From contig NC_092568.1 of NCBI RefSeq assembly GCF_037975245.1, forward strand, positions 9,881,501 to 9,945,500: a DNA stretch of 64,000 nucleotides, given 5' to 3'. Of this stretch, positions 42,401 to 52,353 are shown one piece after another. This stretch comes from Apostichopus japonicus (Eukaryota > Echinodermata > Holothuroidea > Aspidochirotida > Stichopodidae). The position numbers were made by a program, and so were the translations under genes. Every line of letters begins with the position of its first letter. The stretch's first letter is position 1. Under the pieces are notes generated by a model. The model saw nothing but the letters and a program-made list of their open reading frames with translations. It did not search any database and had not been told where the DNA came from.

Positions 42401-45400
42401 CAAAACTTGACTAGCTGTAGACTTAGATCATAACAATACCGTGAGTTACTCACAAGTGATATATACAATTTTGTTTGTGATTATTGAAGAACAGATCTTA
42501 AGAAATATATTTTCGAAGTGACAAGTCAAACTAATTGCTTAAAGCACCCTGAACATGCTTCTCCAGTGCACCTTTATCGTTCGGCCAAACTGTACAAGTG
42601 GAACCTTGAACGAGTTAATCACCCAGGAAATTACTCTAGTGTGTCTTCACTTACATGCAAAAGCTACCATGTACATAGTTTATTCAGCAAAAATGAACAT
42701 ACAGAATAACCATTGCACGGCTTCTGTAGGTTTGTACAGCTAATATGTTTGATATGAATAATATCGTGCCTCATTTTTCTGTAGTGTTTATCTGATCATG
42801 GACTGGATCGAATCAAGTTTGCAGCACTTCACAAAGTGCATTTATTCTCTTTCATGAGATTATTACTCCAAAGTGGAAGACAAGCAGGGAGTTTTTACAA
42901 AGCTCTGGCTGGCCGTCATTTGACTTGAAGCAGTGATGGTGCTGATCAGTAACTTTCCCAGTCTTTCAACGAGCATTAGAGCCACAGTTTAATGTGAACT
43001 ATGAATTAACCCAAGCTTTTGCTACAATATGAAGGCTTGAATTGAAGCTTTACAGTTGTTTGAGGTCATGTGACCTTAGACAGATGAGCACTCAGTTAAC
43101 TCAAGCAAATATAGCTCAGAGCAAGGATGGAGAAAGTGTGATGACATTGGGGCAAATATTGTCTGCACCAGTAATCTACTTTAATATTATTGACATTTTG
43201 ACTATTTCACGTATGATAGCACAAGCTCTCAGTGTTCTGTATGGACTCCAGGGATCACATTAATGCACTTTTTTGCACAATTTCTTTATTCCTCACTTAC
43301 TCTGCTGATCATGTGCTATAAATTTATGCAATTAAGTTTTAAAACTACATCTTTCATTTCTTAATAGAAAAAAAAAACTTTTTTCTGGAAACCATTTCCA
43401 CATAATTCTTACCAAATCTGTACCCATTCCTTTCTTCATGTTTTTGGCAGATATTCAGTTCTGTGATGGCAGAATTCCTAGAGAACGTTAACATGATGTT
43501 CACTCCTGTTTGAATCAATTTTTGTTGCTTCCAATGGCGCTACTAAAAATATCGCTACATTGTGCAATGAACGAAAGAACTCAAAACATTACCTTCTAAA
43601 AGCACAAGAGATTCTGGTCCAATTATCTCCCCTTCAAATAGTCTCTTGGCCTTCTGAAGTACATTATTTGGTTCCAGTGCCCCTGTCAGCGGTCGTGGGG
43701 TCGGAAGCCTGCAAAGGATAGATGTATTCAACGATCACTGAAACAATCTGTTTACTGTCGTTTGATATCAAATTCTAATGAGTGTTAATTATCAATTATT
43801 GGTGACTTGCTAATTTAATATTCTAATTCTGCGAATATTCCTGCCGACCAAAATTTTGCCAAATTCTTCCACTGTGTAGTATTTGTTGTTTTGTTTTACT
43901 TTCACATCATATGAAGTGTACTTATGAAAATGCATTTTATTTACCACGTCCACTGTTTCTCACAAAAAATTATTAAGTCAGAATAGTATTTCATGACTAA
44001 TATTAACCCTGTATTCTACTTGACACAAAATTGACCTGAGTAACTAGCAGAGCTTAAGCCTGGAAACTTAAGCTGAAAGTCCATGCCCTGATCAGCTAAA
44101 ACCCTCTCCCATCCCATCCCACCACCTCCCACCACCCCCCCCCCCCCCCCGCAACACACACACCCATTGCCTTGCACTGATAGTGCTTTACAGACAAAAT
44201 ATATGCATATAAAATGGTTGCATCATTGAGGGCAGCTGAATCCACATCTATTTCCCACCAATATCATATGAAGCATCAGTTCATTATTATTATTTTTTGT
44301 AATTTGTTTCTTTCTTCTATATACTAGAATTCTTTAAGTTTGGTTAGGGGTCGTGAAAGGGTCCATCACTCTACCTTCCGATGGACGGCAGGATTGTTTC
44401 ACTGGATCTGGCCTTGGTAACTAGTACTATATATACCAATGTTACAAATCTTCATCTTGCTAAAAAAAAAGTGCAACAAGCTGGCAGTAACCTGTACCAG
44501 TTAAAATGGTGAGTTCATAATAATTATCTGCTTCAAGTCTGATTCTTATACAGTAGTAGGCTAGGCTAGGTACATCCACTCTAAAAGTATGGTGGAGGTA
44601 TGGATAGGCTACAAAAATCTGCTGTAGTTTGTTTCAAGCAAACACCGGGACATCAATGCAACGAGCCTATGATATCAATTCTGTTTGATTACTTACTGCA
44701 AGAATCTTGGCTTGATAGGTGAATCCATTCTAAGCACAACAACGATACCGATGATGATGATGAGAATACCAAGGTAAAGCAGCCACCAGAAATATTTACC
44801 AAACTGTTCCCTGGAGAGCGTTAAGACAGGATAAATAAAGAGAGGATGGAATTGAGTATTTCTTTCGGGGAAAGCACACTCATATGAATGTACCTTGCAT
44901 TTATCACTACTTTTAACAATATTAACTGGTAATAGTTAGGCCTGAAAAGGAGTCAACTGCTAAGGAAGTAAGTAAATTCCAGAGTAACAACAATTCTATC
45001 GAAAAATTAGAAATGGCTTCACAATGAGCGTAATTGAAGACAGCTGAGATCATCTGTCAGAAAATACTCAAATATCAGAGTCAAAATATCTTAGAGTAAA
45101 TTAAACCTCTATGTTTAGCTTTGGTGCCATAAACATACTGTATGAGTAGATAATGCTTTACTGTTCAAGTTTTACATAGCAGTTTTGTCTCCTATAATGT
45201 ATGTTACGGTTTCTGTGTACAAACACTGCTGTACATCTACACTTTTATAGCAACTTGACCATTTTACGTAGGATTTTGCCATGCGGTACTGGATAAATTA
45301 TTCCCTGTATAGTGGTCAGTAAGTGGTCAGTTACACACTTGCGGTCAGTTTAAACACATTTGACAATCTCTGCTATTTGGTGCCAGCAGTTTTTGGTTAA

Positions 45401-46312
45401 ATATTAGTCAATCCAATTTATCATGTTTGCAATTGCTCATAGTATTGCACATAGACAAGTGTCAAAACAATCACCTATTATTTTTTTCATTAAGTAATGC
45501 AGGATAAGTGAACAGTAACATAACAAACAGACGTATGTCTATACTTAGTCTCCTACAGTAGTACTTAGTTCCAACAACCTTGTAAAGTTGTTGCTGTACT
45601 GTAGAGCTCTGTATATTGTGTATGCAGTGTGAAAAACAGGGTCGAGTTTTTAGTTTTACTACAATTTCTAATAGCAACGCTACCTGTAGAGGAATTTTGT
45701 TCTGCATTGGTTCATATAGCTTCTTTTCTCTGAAATTATTTCAAATGATTGCAAATTTGAGGTGCATGAAATCTAAGGTTTATTCAATGAATCAATTCTC
45801 ATGAAGAGAAATATTAATTGGATTCATTAATCCCTTCTTGATCAATTAATGAGTCAAATACATAAAGCAACAAAGAATCAACCGAGAATTAAATAATAAA
45901 ACTTCACTTCTGAACAATTGGTCTCTTGCTCATCAAGAGAGCCATCAATTCAATCAACCAATCAATCAATTACTCCAATAAACAAATAATAAAAAAAATC
46001 ATGATCAGCAAGTCAACAATAAACTTTCCCTCCTGACTAATTGGTCAATTGCTCCATGATCAAGCCTTCGATCACTCAAATCAATCAATAAATCAACAAA
46101 CAAATCAACAAACAAACGATCAGCCGATAATTCAATCATTAAAACTTTCAGTCGTTCTGATCTGTTTTTTCTTACCAACATGTTGGTGGCCTTTTCCTTA
46201 ACCTACTCTGCCAGGGTGTCTGTGGATTTTTGGATGATGATCCTGTCGTACCAGCCTTGGGACTTATCTCCTCCACTCCTTTCCTCTGCCTTACCTTAGA
46301 ATCGTCAGACAT
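30243..46312 (-). CDS. APMAP: APMAP orthologue (strictosidine-synthase-like beta-propeller membrane protein), complete, spliced
   Basis: Coding exons in transcription order: 46312-46176, 44810-44697, 43708-43593, 42096-42001, 40827-40714, 39905-39734, then 38817-38683 (7a) or 38605-38471 (7b), then 36077-35882 (8a) or 33847-33649 (8b), then 30473-30243. With 7b and 8a the sum is 1311 nt, 436 residues plus stop; the human protein is 416. Residues 1-52 form a basic cytoplasmic tail, 53-72 one membrane anchor (WWLLYLGILIIIIGIVVVL), and the rest an extracytoplasmic six-bladed propeller of the SMP-30/strictosidine synthase fold. Family landmarks seen: LEPNN, GPESL, CGRPLG, DAYLGVYEVN, FTDSDFKW, FPNGIQ, PDNIRPS, GGYWVG, LYLGSYKAPYLAKL. 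Mammalian APMAP is linked to adipocyte differentiation and has been reported to have arylesterase activity; the substrate here is unknown. Two exon positions are duplicated. The splice model is read by eye from GT/AG sites, phase and homology, not from transcripts. Confidence 0.93.
31946..32314 (-). mobile_element. hAT-like non-autonomous element, GGCGTAGGAA family, copy 2
   Basis: Inverted relative to the copy at 19797. Plus strand reads CAAGGGCGTAGGAACC at the left and TTCCTACGCCACTA at the right, with the 8-bp duplication CCAGGATT on both sides (31938-31945 and 32315-32322). At 369 bp it is longer than copy 1 because an internal ~100-bp block around CACCAAATTGCATCT(A/G)AGGCCA is duplicated. 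It sits in the last APMAP intron. Confidence 0.88.
32358..32953. repeat. ~600-bp imperfect palindrome (fold-back repeat)
   Basis: Left arm (about 32358-32590) starts CTCCTTATTAAAGGATTGGT; the right arm (about 32741-32953) read backwards starts CTCCTTAAAAGATTGGTTCA. The arms also share GAAAGAG-ACA-AAAAG, TTAAAGGAGATAT and (T/C)GATGTCACATC(C/T)TCAC in the same order. The ~150-bp centre is AT-rich. No coding capacity; the structure suggests a foldback or MITE-like element in the last APMAP intron. Confidence 0.8.
33649..33847 (-). CDS. APMAP: APMAP alternative exon 8b (duplicate of 8a)
   Basis: 199 nt, acceptor CTGACTCAG|GTATTAC, donor GCAAAG|GTTGGT; one codon longer than 8a with the same phases. 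It encodes YYLKGDKMGQTEIFADNL, PKVPDNIRLSKNGGYWVAL and LSDFMGRRPWLRKQIAK. Identity to 8a is roughly 60% by eye, with many third-position differences, so the duplication is old and the protein has been constrained. The loop after GGYWV is the most changed part. Confidence 0.88.
34314..34431 (+). repeat. ~60-bp tandem duplication
   Basis: AAATCTAGGCCTCATTGCTG...CAGTCCTTTGTACAAC is repeated as AAATCTAGGCCTGTTTGCTG...CAGTCCTTTGTACAAC; it lies in the intron just before exon 8b (transcript order). Confidence 0.9.
35882..36077 (-). CDS. APMAP: APMAP alternative exon 8a
   Basis: 196 nt, acceptor TTTCTCAG|GTATTAC, donor ATGAAG|GTAATT; enters in phase 2, leaves in phase 0. It encodes YYIQGDKAGNKEIFVDNL, PGLPDNIRPSKSGGYWVG and PIADFLGMRPMLRKQLMK. 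This copy is closer to human (MPGFPDNIRPSSSGGYWVGM) than 8b is. Splicing 8a to 8b directly would read 8b as GTA TTA CCT GAA AGG GGA TAA, a stop at the seventh codon, so the two copies exclude each other in any productive mRNA. Confidence 0.9.
38471..38605 (-). CDS. APMAP: APMAP exon 7b (likely main form)
   Basis: 135 nt, phase 2 at both ends, donor CTAAA|GTAAGT and acceptor GGAATACAG|GTTAAT. It encodes RLMWFNPKTRFSNVALFDL, then YFPNGIQISPDQQFMLICE, then SSAYRILK. It keeps the PNG motif conserved in strictosidine-synthase-like propellers (human LRFPNGVQLSP), which 7a has lost. Same length and phase as 7a. Confidence 0.9.
38683..38817 (-). CDS. APMAP: APMAP alternative exon 7a (duplicate of 7b)
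   Basis: 135 nt, phase 2 at both ends, donor TTTTAAA|GTAAGT and acceptor AAGGGGAG|GTTAAT. It encodes RLMWYNPRTQLCIVTFLEL, then FINNAIKISPDQELLLICE, then TTAYHILK: clearly homologous to 7b, with an intact frame. Its acceptor has a G-rich, pyrimidine-poor tract, and the family FPNG motif is replaced by FINN, so it may be a weak, specialised or decaying copy. The intron to 7b is 77 nt. Because the length is a multiple of three, including both copies would not shift frame. Confidence 0.75.
38924..39106 (+). repeat. Near-identical 88/95-bp tandem duplication in APMAP intron 6
   Basis: 38924-39011 (GGCAAGGTTGGGTTGAGGGG...GAGAACTGAAATT) is repeated at 39012-39106 with a 7-bp insertion (AGGGGTT) as the only obvious difference, so it is recent. 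It lies about 105 bp from the exon 7a acceptor. Confidence 0.95.
39232..39330 (+). repeat. GGGATGTGGGGAT minisatellite
   Basis: About seven units of GGGATGTGGGGAT with two GATCGTGGCAG interruptions. Confidence 0.95.
39350..39650 (+). mobile_element. Diverged tRNA-derived SINE in APMAP intron 6
   Basis: GCTGTGGTTGAGTGGATAAAGGC and, about 60 bp on, GGCTGTGGGTTTTGTCCCCTGG line up with the A and B box regions of the SINE at 25271. Both bodies later share TCTCCCACAT, and the 3' end AATTATTTATTATTCTTACT is a decayed ATT tail. Inserted opposite to APMAP transcription. Confidence 0.6.
39734..39905 (-). CDS. APMAP: APMAP coding exon 6
   Basis: 172 nt, acceptor CTTTCAG|GGGAGT, donor GGAAG|GTCAGT, leaving in phase 2. 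It encodes GEFTQLVPASRTYMGHS, FGNDVTRLPGGDFFFTDSDF and a WERREFPYIMIE segment, matching human FVNDLTV, IYFTDSSSKWQRRDY. The following intron is filled with repeats (SINE, GGGATG minisatellite, 88-bp duplication). Confidence 0.94.
40175..40740 (-). repeat. ~94-bp tandem array spanning the exon 5 / intron 5 boundary of APMAP
   Basis: The phrase CTGTTACATTGACTTCATGA and its flanks recur with periods of about 95, 94, 94 and 95 bp (CTGTTAC-type blocks at about 40271, 40366, 40460, 40554, 40649), then a shorter 63-bp step to the real exon end at 40714. Two subtypes alternate (TAGAAGTATTACAAAA and TAGTAACATTACCAAA), suggesting a two-unit higher-order period. On the minus strand most copies carry TCAATGTAACAG|GTTTxG, a near copy of the true exon 5 donor. 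Confidence 0.92.
40714..40827 (-). CDS. APMAP: APMAP coding exon 5
   Basis: 114 nt, acceptor CTCCTAG|GTACTC, donor GTAACAG|GTCTGT. It encodes TPENEHTCGRPLGLQ and VIDAYLGVYEVNVTG. A GT eight bases earlier (AAT|GTAACA) was tested and rejected because it puts a stop in exon 6; the ACAG|GTCTGT donor restores YEVNVTGEFTQL. The sequence around this donor is repeated several times in the following intron (40175-40740). Confidence 0.92.
42001..42096 (-). CDS. APMAP: APMAP coding exon 4
   Basis: 96 nt, acceptor TGTACAG|GAAAAA, donor TGTG|GTAAGT. It encodes GKIYTGTYDGKIVRLEND and then AKLGEEPCG, a first-blade segment in which the GxxYTGTxDGxIxxL pattern is typical of SMP-30/strictosidine-synthase-like propellers. 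Enters and leaves in phase 1. Confidence 0.94.
43593..43708 (-). CDS. APMAP: APMAP coding exon 3
   Basis: 116 nt, acceptor TTTGCAG|GCTTCC, donor TAGAAG|GTAATG, leaving in phase 1. It encodes LPTPRPLTGALEPNN followed by KRLFEGEIIGPESLVLLEG, which matches the start of the propeller in vertebrate APMAP (LEPNN, then LFEN, then GPES). Confidence 0.94.
44697..44810 (-). CDS. APMAP: APMAP coding exon 2 (membrane anchor)
   Basis: 114 nt, acceptor CTCCAG|GGAAC, donor TTGCA|GTAAGT, entering and leaving in phase 2. It carries the single hydrophobic segment (about residues 53-72), preceded by GKYFWW and followed by LRMDSPIKPRF. Intron 1 before it (46175-44811) contains a degenerate tandem repeat at 45895-46160. 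Confidence 0.92.
45895..46160. repeat. Degenerate ~120-bp tandem repeat in APMAP intron 1
   Basis: AATAAAACTTCACTTCTGA-CAATTGGTC...ATCAATCAATC...ATGATCAGC is followed by AATAAACTTTCCCTCCTGA-TAATTGGTC...ATCAATCAATAA...CGATCAGC and a third partial ATTAAAACTTTCAGTC. Confidence 0.75.
46176..46312 (-). CDS. APMAP: APMAP coding exon 1 (start codon, cytoplasmic tail)
   Basis: ATG at 46312-46310 begins MSDDSKVRQRKG; the 137-nt exon ends at TGTTG|GTAAG in phase 2. It encodes 45 hydrophilic, basic residues (QSRLRKRPPTC near the end), typical of the short cytoplasmic tail of a type II membrane protein. A T-rich tract plus TGCAG at 46337 on the minus strand suggests a 3' splice site only 24 nt before the ATG, so the rest of the 5' untranslated region probably lies in a separate upstream exon. 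Confidence 0.85.
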
Positions 46313-46336
46313 TCTGATCAAGAAGGACGGATTTCA

Positions 46337-49300
46337 CTGCACAAAAAAAAGAAGTAAAATGACAATTTATTTATTCATATATCTTGATTTGTAGTACCAG
46401 TACAACTGCATGAGCATGAGTACCAGTACAAATCCTCTTGATGTGAGTACAAAAGAGTACAAAAGTCTTTAAGCATGTGTACCAGTACTCAATCTTACAC
46501 CAATATCTAGATACTGGATTTCCAAAATGCCCGACACGTTACGAGTATGATAAGAATTCCACAATGCTGAGCACACGCGAATAATTTATTCGGTATCGCA
46601 CAGCTAGCTGACATACAACTTTGGCCGAATTGCTACGCAAATGCAAAAATTTATAGCAGTCTTCTGCACACCGACCCATACTGTCAACTTACTGTGTAAG
46701 CTTCCAAAGTGCTCTACCATTGATGGGACACAAAGTTTGCAAATACTGTTAAGTAAACAGAAACATGTTACTGTAGAGTTCACTCTAAGTTCATGGTATT
46801 TTTGGGTTAATTAACAGAAAATATAATCTATTGACTGTTCATAAAGTTGAAACATTCCTACAACTTGAAATTATGCAAATTTATCAGATCCATTACAGCA
46901 GAAAGTATAATGCTGCTGGATTAAGAGCTGCAACCTTACTGTATCTCTAAATACATCCAGCTGTGAATCATCGATCCAGCATAGCATCGTTAAATGCTAT
47001 GCCAGCTGGTCAAATTGCTTTCTACACAAGTCCAAAGACGTACGGTACTTTTCTACACAGAAACCATTAATTTTTATTTCAGGGACAAAACTTCAGTGCC
47101 TTCAAAAACTGCTACAGAAAATTTGCACACTAAATTAAATTTCCTGCATTAGCAATGTTTGTTAACATGTCAATGCTCTGCAACAAAACTTCAAAGAAAT
47201 TTTTATTCCATTTGAAAAGACACAGAATGTACGGCTTTCTGAAAAGTTACAATTTTGGTACGACAAAGAGAACTATTTACTTGAAGCAGCAAATTATCAA
47301 TAAGAATATTTGTCCCAGTGGAAACCTCAAAATTTGTTTTCAGGAATCCACTGTCCTTCGTAGAAATTATTTTATGGTCCTTTGCTTGCGGAATAGTACT
47401 GCATTGCCAAGTTTGTCCGTATGGCGACTTACATCACCAGATGTTCCAGCCGTGCTGATAAAATATAAGCTAGTGACAAACTGTTAACAATCAGAATGGT
47501 TTCTATTGCTGGTACAGTACTTGTATACACTAAATTGGAACTTGCAAAATATGTAAGAAATATATTAGTTCTACAGCACTACCTATACATACCTTCCTGC
47601 ATAGTATTTGATGCACTCTGTAACACTGACTAATACATGCACTCATAGGAAGGAAATGCAAGCATCACAAGTTTTATTTTTCTTTCAGACTTTGTTATAT
47701 TAACTTTAACTTCTTTAGATTTCTTTATAAGCATGTATGGTATGCCAGGACAAAGGTCACGTTCAATACTGACAAAACAGATTGATTTTCAATAAACAAT
47801 ATTTTATTCATGAAAAACAAAATAATCAGCTTTTAAAAAAAAGAAAGAAGGGCATCATCTTTGCAGTTTGCTATATAGTTAGTTTTTGCTAGATCTGCAA
47901 AAATTCTTTCATTGACCTTTAGAGTGCCATTCAAGCATCCCCACGTCATAACTTGCTTTGTCTTTCAAAGAATGGTACACAATAACAACTTCCATATTGA
48001 AAGCTGTATGGAGAAGTGTGGTTCCACAGGTTGATGTACTGTGTTAGGTACATCTAAACTGATGTTACTAACTTATAATGCTAGTCTTTGCTAGATACTG
48101 CTTCTACTTTCATTCTGATTCCATTCTGTCTGGGTAGGGTAGGGTGGGGAAGGGTGGCAAAGGGTGGCAAAGGGTGGGGAAGGGTGAGGAAGTGGTAGGA
48201 CGGAGAGTTCTTCTTTCTCTACTAAAATCTTCCTAGATTAAACGGAAGAAATTGTAATGCGGTTACTACTTTGAAATCTGTAATTCTATCAACAGTACCA
48301 CTCAGCTCTGGCTTCACCAAGCTGGGGAGATCCTATGTACAGTGAATGCTGCACTCAAGCAGAGAATCTAGGGCTTGCCATGCATGTACACGAGCTATGG
48401 TACCCAAAGTAAATTGATCACTTATAAACAGTATGGTTAATTCTACAAACAGTTTGCTACCACAGATGGATATTACAATGACTGACAAAACTGACTCCTA
48501 CCCCTCCATTTTGCTGCCAGCAAAAAGTATTTATGATTCACTTCCTAATTACAATCTAAATAGACCTAACACAATAGAAACCATCTGGGAGAATTATATG
48601 TTGCCTTTAGTTGTGAGTCTGTACATTTTTCCTTTATTTTTAAAGGGGAGGGGGTGATTCAATTTGTTGAACTTAGGACCATCAGGAGGTGAGTTCTCTG
48701 GAAGAGGGTGTAGGGAAAATGGTGCGATCTTTTGCAACTGCCAAGGGACAAACTTTAACAAAATTCCAATATACTGTATGTCAGTAGATGTACAAACATT
48801 TCCTTTAAATTGTTAAAATTATTAAGCTGTTCAGAGATCAACTTTGACACACAGATCTCATGTTTCACACAACAAACATATCATAAACTACATCATGTGT
48901 GGGAGGGGAGTAGGGGAGAGAGGAGTAGGGAGAGAGGGGAATAGGGGGAGTGGGAGAGTGCACTCTATAGTCTATTGTTAAATGCCATGCTATATGCTAG
49001 TCACATGGTAGACTAACCATACATATGTTGAGGAAAATGATACTCAAACCACCTATGCCTATGTTTGTAAATGCTGAGGCTGAAATTTTACCGAACTGCA
49101 TTCTGAATTCACTTTATAGTTTGGAACAACAAGTGGGACTTTATAGTGTACCCTTCTGCTACTTGTACTCATGCTATCGGCCGTTAACCTAACTGCAGAA
49201 TTAAGTTGGGAAGCACTGCCGGTATAATTTAGTAGTCAAAACAGGCTACTTATTGTGCTTATAAAATGCTGAACAAAGAATGGAAAAAACAAAATCAAAA

Positions 49301-51060
49301 GCTATACACAAGGAAATTGAGTGGGGGGGGGGGGATGGGGAATTGGTATTTTACTTCTATTTGTTGTAGTTTGTCTAACAGAAAACATACTGTACCAAAC
49401 ATGTGCATATTTAAGAAACACTTGCAGGATAAATTCCAAGCACACAAACATGTGCTCTTCGCTAAATCCCTCAGAACATCAAAGATGCACATGTTTAGGA
49501 TGGTTTTGGTTTCCAGCATGTTTAATGACAGAAACATTAGAAGTAACCATCTAAAATATGCAAAAGCTGTACTGTTGATAAACAATGACGTATGATTTTT
49601 CAACCACAAAGGCTTTAGCAACAGTTTGGATGTGTCTGTTGAGGTTTTTACAATATTTACTGACAGTGTTAATTATGGAAGCAGGTCATGACATACAACC
49701 CTATATGAAGGCCTAGCAGGTATGGAAACACATCAGCTCTCTCATACAGTATTTAAAGCAGTTCCTATGTACGTCAATGTTAGGCACAGAAACTTTCAAG
49801 CTGGAAATTTCAGCATAAATTTACCTTTCTGACTTCAGAAATGGCATATTCTGAGCATTGGAATCCATTAGAGTCGTAATGTATGTTTCAGCAATGAAAC
49901 ATATGAAAAAGTGATTAATTTTCATACCTTTTTTTCAAGGCAATTGCTTTGAAAATGGTGTTTGAGCGATGATCATTTACACTACTGAACGTCATCCACA
50001 AAAAAAATTGTTGACCAGATTTAAGCTACCAAAGTAATGGCTGCCAAAACCAACTTGAATACTTATCGGGCAGATAATGGCTATGCTCATTTCATATAAA
50101 ATATTCCCTCTGGCCGATAAGTATGCCACGCAGAATTGGCTGTTCATACTTTGCTAAACCTGTATAGTTAAGGCTTCATAATTGACGCACCCTCGTAATT
50201 GACGCACCATCAATTATTAATAGCAACGATACAGCAGGCCACCTAAACTTTTTGCAGTCAAGCAGAATTACATATTTCATGAGTTTGAATCCATTTCAGC
50301 TATTTGCTGACCAAATTGTGGTATTTATTAAGCTATTAACACCATCCCCCCAGTTTTACACATTTTTTTGACATTTGGAAATCTTACTCCCAAAAAATAA
50401 CCAAAATTACTTCAATATGATACAACTACTCTCTGGGACCTGACCTGTCTGAGCTTAGAGGTTCAGAGCATAGCAAACAGCATCCAAAGTCAATGGATGT
50501 ATACTTATGCCTACACTACAGTTAGCTTATCGACGAATGTGTCAATTTAGGTGTATGAAAGAACTTGACACAGCAGACATTTTGAGGTCACATTCTTCTC
50601 AATTGTACGTTGCGTAGGCACAGAACAATAAATATTTTGAGATCATTACATTTGTGAGGAACTACACATATGAAAAATGCATGCAGTTGAGTGATTTTGA
50701 TTTTATGTTGACAGACATCGTCAATCAAATCCTTAAGTGCGTCAGTTATGAGCCCACCATGCTACCAGATATTGCCTATGAGATCAAGTATTACAGATCT
50801 TTTTGGCTTTCATACAAACAGTAATTACTGAGCAGTTTAACTTGGGTCTTCTTTCCCCCCTTCTTCTTCTTATTAATACTGGTTCCTCAATACACTCAAC
50901 AACTAAGATCTAACTTTCTGAGTCTGCTGTTGGCGATACTGGGAAGTTACTCAGCAGTTTCAACTAATTGTTGACTCTCGGACTTTACACGTTTATCCTA
51001 ACGTTTCAACTTACTCAGGATAGGCCTAAAATAGCTTTATTGCACGATACGTTATGCTTG
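46337..51060. other. Intergenic region upstream of APMAP
   Basis: No coding exon recognised. It may include an APMAP 5' untranslated exon. It contains a GGGTAGG/GGGTGGCAAA minisatellite (48131-48200), a GGAG purine block (48899-48961) and a G run at 49321. Frames of 108-110 codons near 47155 and 49266-49621 overlap on both strands and show no family signature. Confidence 0.5.
48131..48200 (+). repeat. GGGTGGCAAA / GGGTGGGGAA minisatellite
   Basis: TGGGTAGGGTAGGGTGGGGA, then AGGGTGGCAAAGGGTGGCAA, then AGGGTGGGGAAGGGTGAGGA: about six 10-bp units. Confidence 0.9.
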
Positions 51061-51302
51061 AGTGAGTGAGGTTAAGGTTAACCATTAGGCCTACTTCATT
51101 AGGCTGGCTACGATGCAGTAGCTTAGGTCTATTTGCTTACATATTTCTGGGTATACCTCTGCAAGCGGGTGCCACACTTTCTTCGTTAATGCTTTCTTCG
51201 TCCACGTTTCTTTCAAGTTCCTTGTCTATGTCTATGTGCAGTACCAAGTTAACGATAGTAGTACTGTCTGGCTGCCACTAGCTGCTCGGCTTTCCTGGAA
51301 CG

Positions 51303-51317
51303 CTTCCGGGATTTCCC
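51303..51317. promoter_or_regulatory. Overlapping ETS-like and kappaB-like sites, candidate APMAP upstream promoter
   Basis: CTTCCGGG (51303-51310; CCCGGAAG on the minus strand) is an ETS-type core, and GGGATTTCCC (51308-51317) is a perfect palindromic kappaB-type site, overlapping by three bases. They lie about 5 kb upstream of the APMAP start codon. Occurrence by chance is possible. Confidence 0.3.
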
Positions 51318-51706
51318 TTGCTTATGCGTTGTAGCACCCTTATTTGCTACCCGAAGGCGGATGTGAACCACTGTTCAGTGATGTAAACATTGCACTGGGG
51401 CTAAAACTATGGAACGCAAGGAGGACATTCGATCATGATGATAATATACACTTGCAGGTGATAATATTATAAATATAAAAGTACCCCATGATAATGTAAA
51501 AGTGCAGTTACAGACAAAAGGAAACAATATGACAATCCATGGAGTTGCATATCTCATCGCTTTTATAACATAATGGATTTCCACTGACCATTTACCTCGG
51601 AAAAGGTCAAACATAGTGTGAGGACATCCCTGTCCTGAGTTTCAGGATATTTTTTAGAGTTTTTGGTTACGATGGTAACCTAACATTTGCATTCATGATA
51701 GCGTAT

Positions 51707-51926
51707 GTGTGTGTGTGTGTGCGTTTGTTTTGCTATCTGACTGAGGACTTGAACAAAAGAATTTCAGGTCCTCGGTTGTGATTTCTAAAGAATCACCACG
51801 TCCTCGGAAGAATTCTATTGTATGGGGTATTGTTAAGGTAAGGGTACGTGGATTTGAACAATGGAAAATACAATGGGGTCCTCGGTCTGAATGTAATGCA
51901 AACATGTGTGTGTGTGTGTGTGTGTG
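51707..51926 (+). repeat. Two (GT)n microsatellites about 200 bp apart
   Basis: (GT)n at 51707-51723 and 51905-51926. The sequence between them holds three GTCCTCGG phrases (51768, 51802, 51879), so it is probably itself repeat-derived. Confidence 0.85.
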
Positions 51927-51941
51927 CATTTATGACGCCCA

Positions 51942-52353
51942 GCTTGTAAACACGATATCTGAAGAAGGGAAAGTAGGAACGATTTTGTTTATTTGGTATG
52001 TAGAAATATCAGATTGAGTACAAGAAGCCTATTGTTTTTGGTTGAGGTCAAATGTCATTTGGGGTCACCAGGGGTAAAATTATGAAAAGTTTGTAAACAT
52101 GATATATCAAGAAGGGAAGCATGGGCAGATCTCATATTTGCTGTGTAGAAGTACCATATTGAGTAAAAGAAGGCTATTGTTTTTGGTTGAGGTCAAAGGT
52201 CATTTTGGGTCATCTGAAGTCAAAGTGTGAAAACCTTGTAAACGTGATCTCTCAACATTGGAAGCTTGGGCAGATCTCACACTTGGTATGAATGAGTATA
52301 ACATCGATTAAATGAAGCCTATCGACTTTGGTGGAGTTAAAATATAATTTAAA
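51942..52353 (+). repeat. ~146-bp tandem repeat, three units, with AGGTCA motifs
   Basis: Units start at 51942, 52089 and 52234 with (G/C)TTGTAAAC(A/G)(C/T)GAT. Shared blocks: GAAGGGAA(G), GGGCAGATCTCA, AAGCCTATTGTTTTTGGTTG and AGGTCAAA(T/G)GTCATTTGGGGTCA. The third unit has lost the AGGTCA part. Copies are visibly diverged. Confidence 0.88.
52190..52202 (+). promoter_or_regulatory. Perfect DR1 nuclear-receptor element (AGGTCAAAGGTCA)
   Basis: Two AGGTCA half sites in direct repeat with one spacer base, the consensus for RXR heterodimers, HNF4 and PPAR/RXR; a GGGTCA follows at 52207. Unit 1 of the same repeat has AGGTCAAATGTCA at 52045-52057. It lies between the divergent APMAP and SETD3 starts. 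Occupancy in this animal is unknown. Confidence 0.5.

Noticed and set aside
47155-47487. 110-codon frame upstream of APMAP
   Set aside because: No recognisable motif, not flanked by convincing splice sites, and within the length expected by chance over this window.
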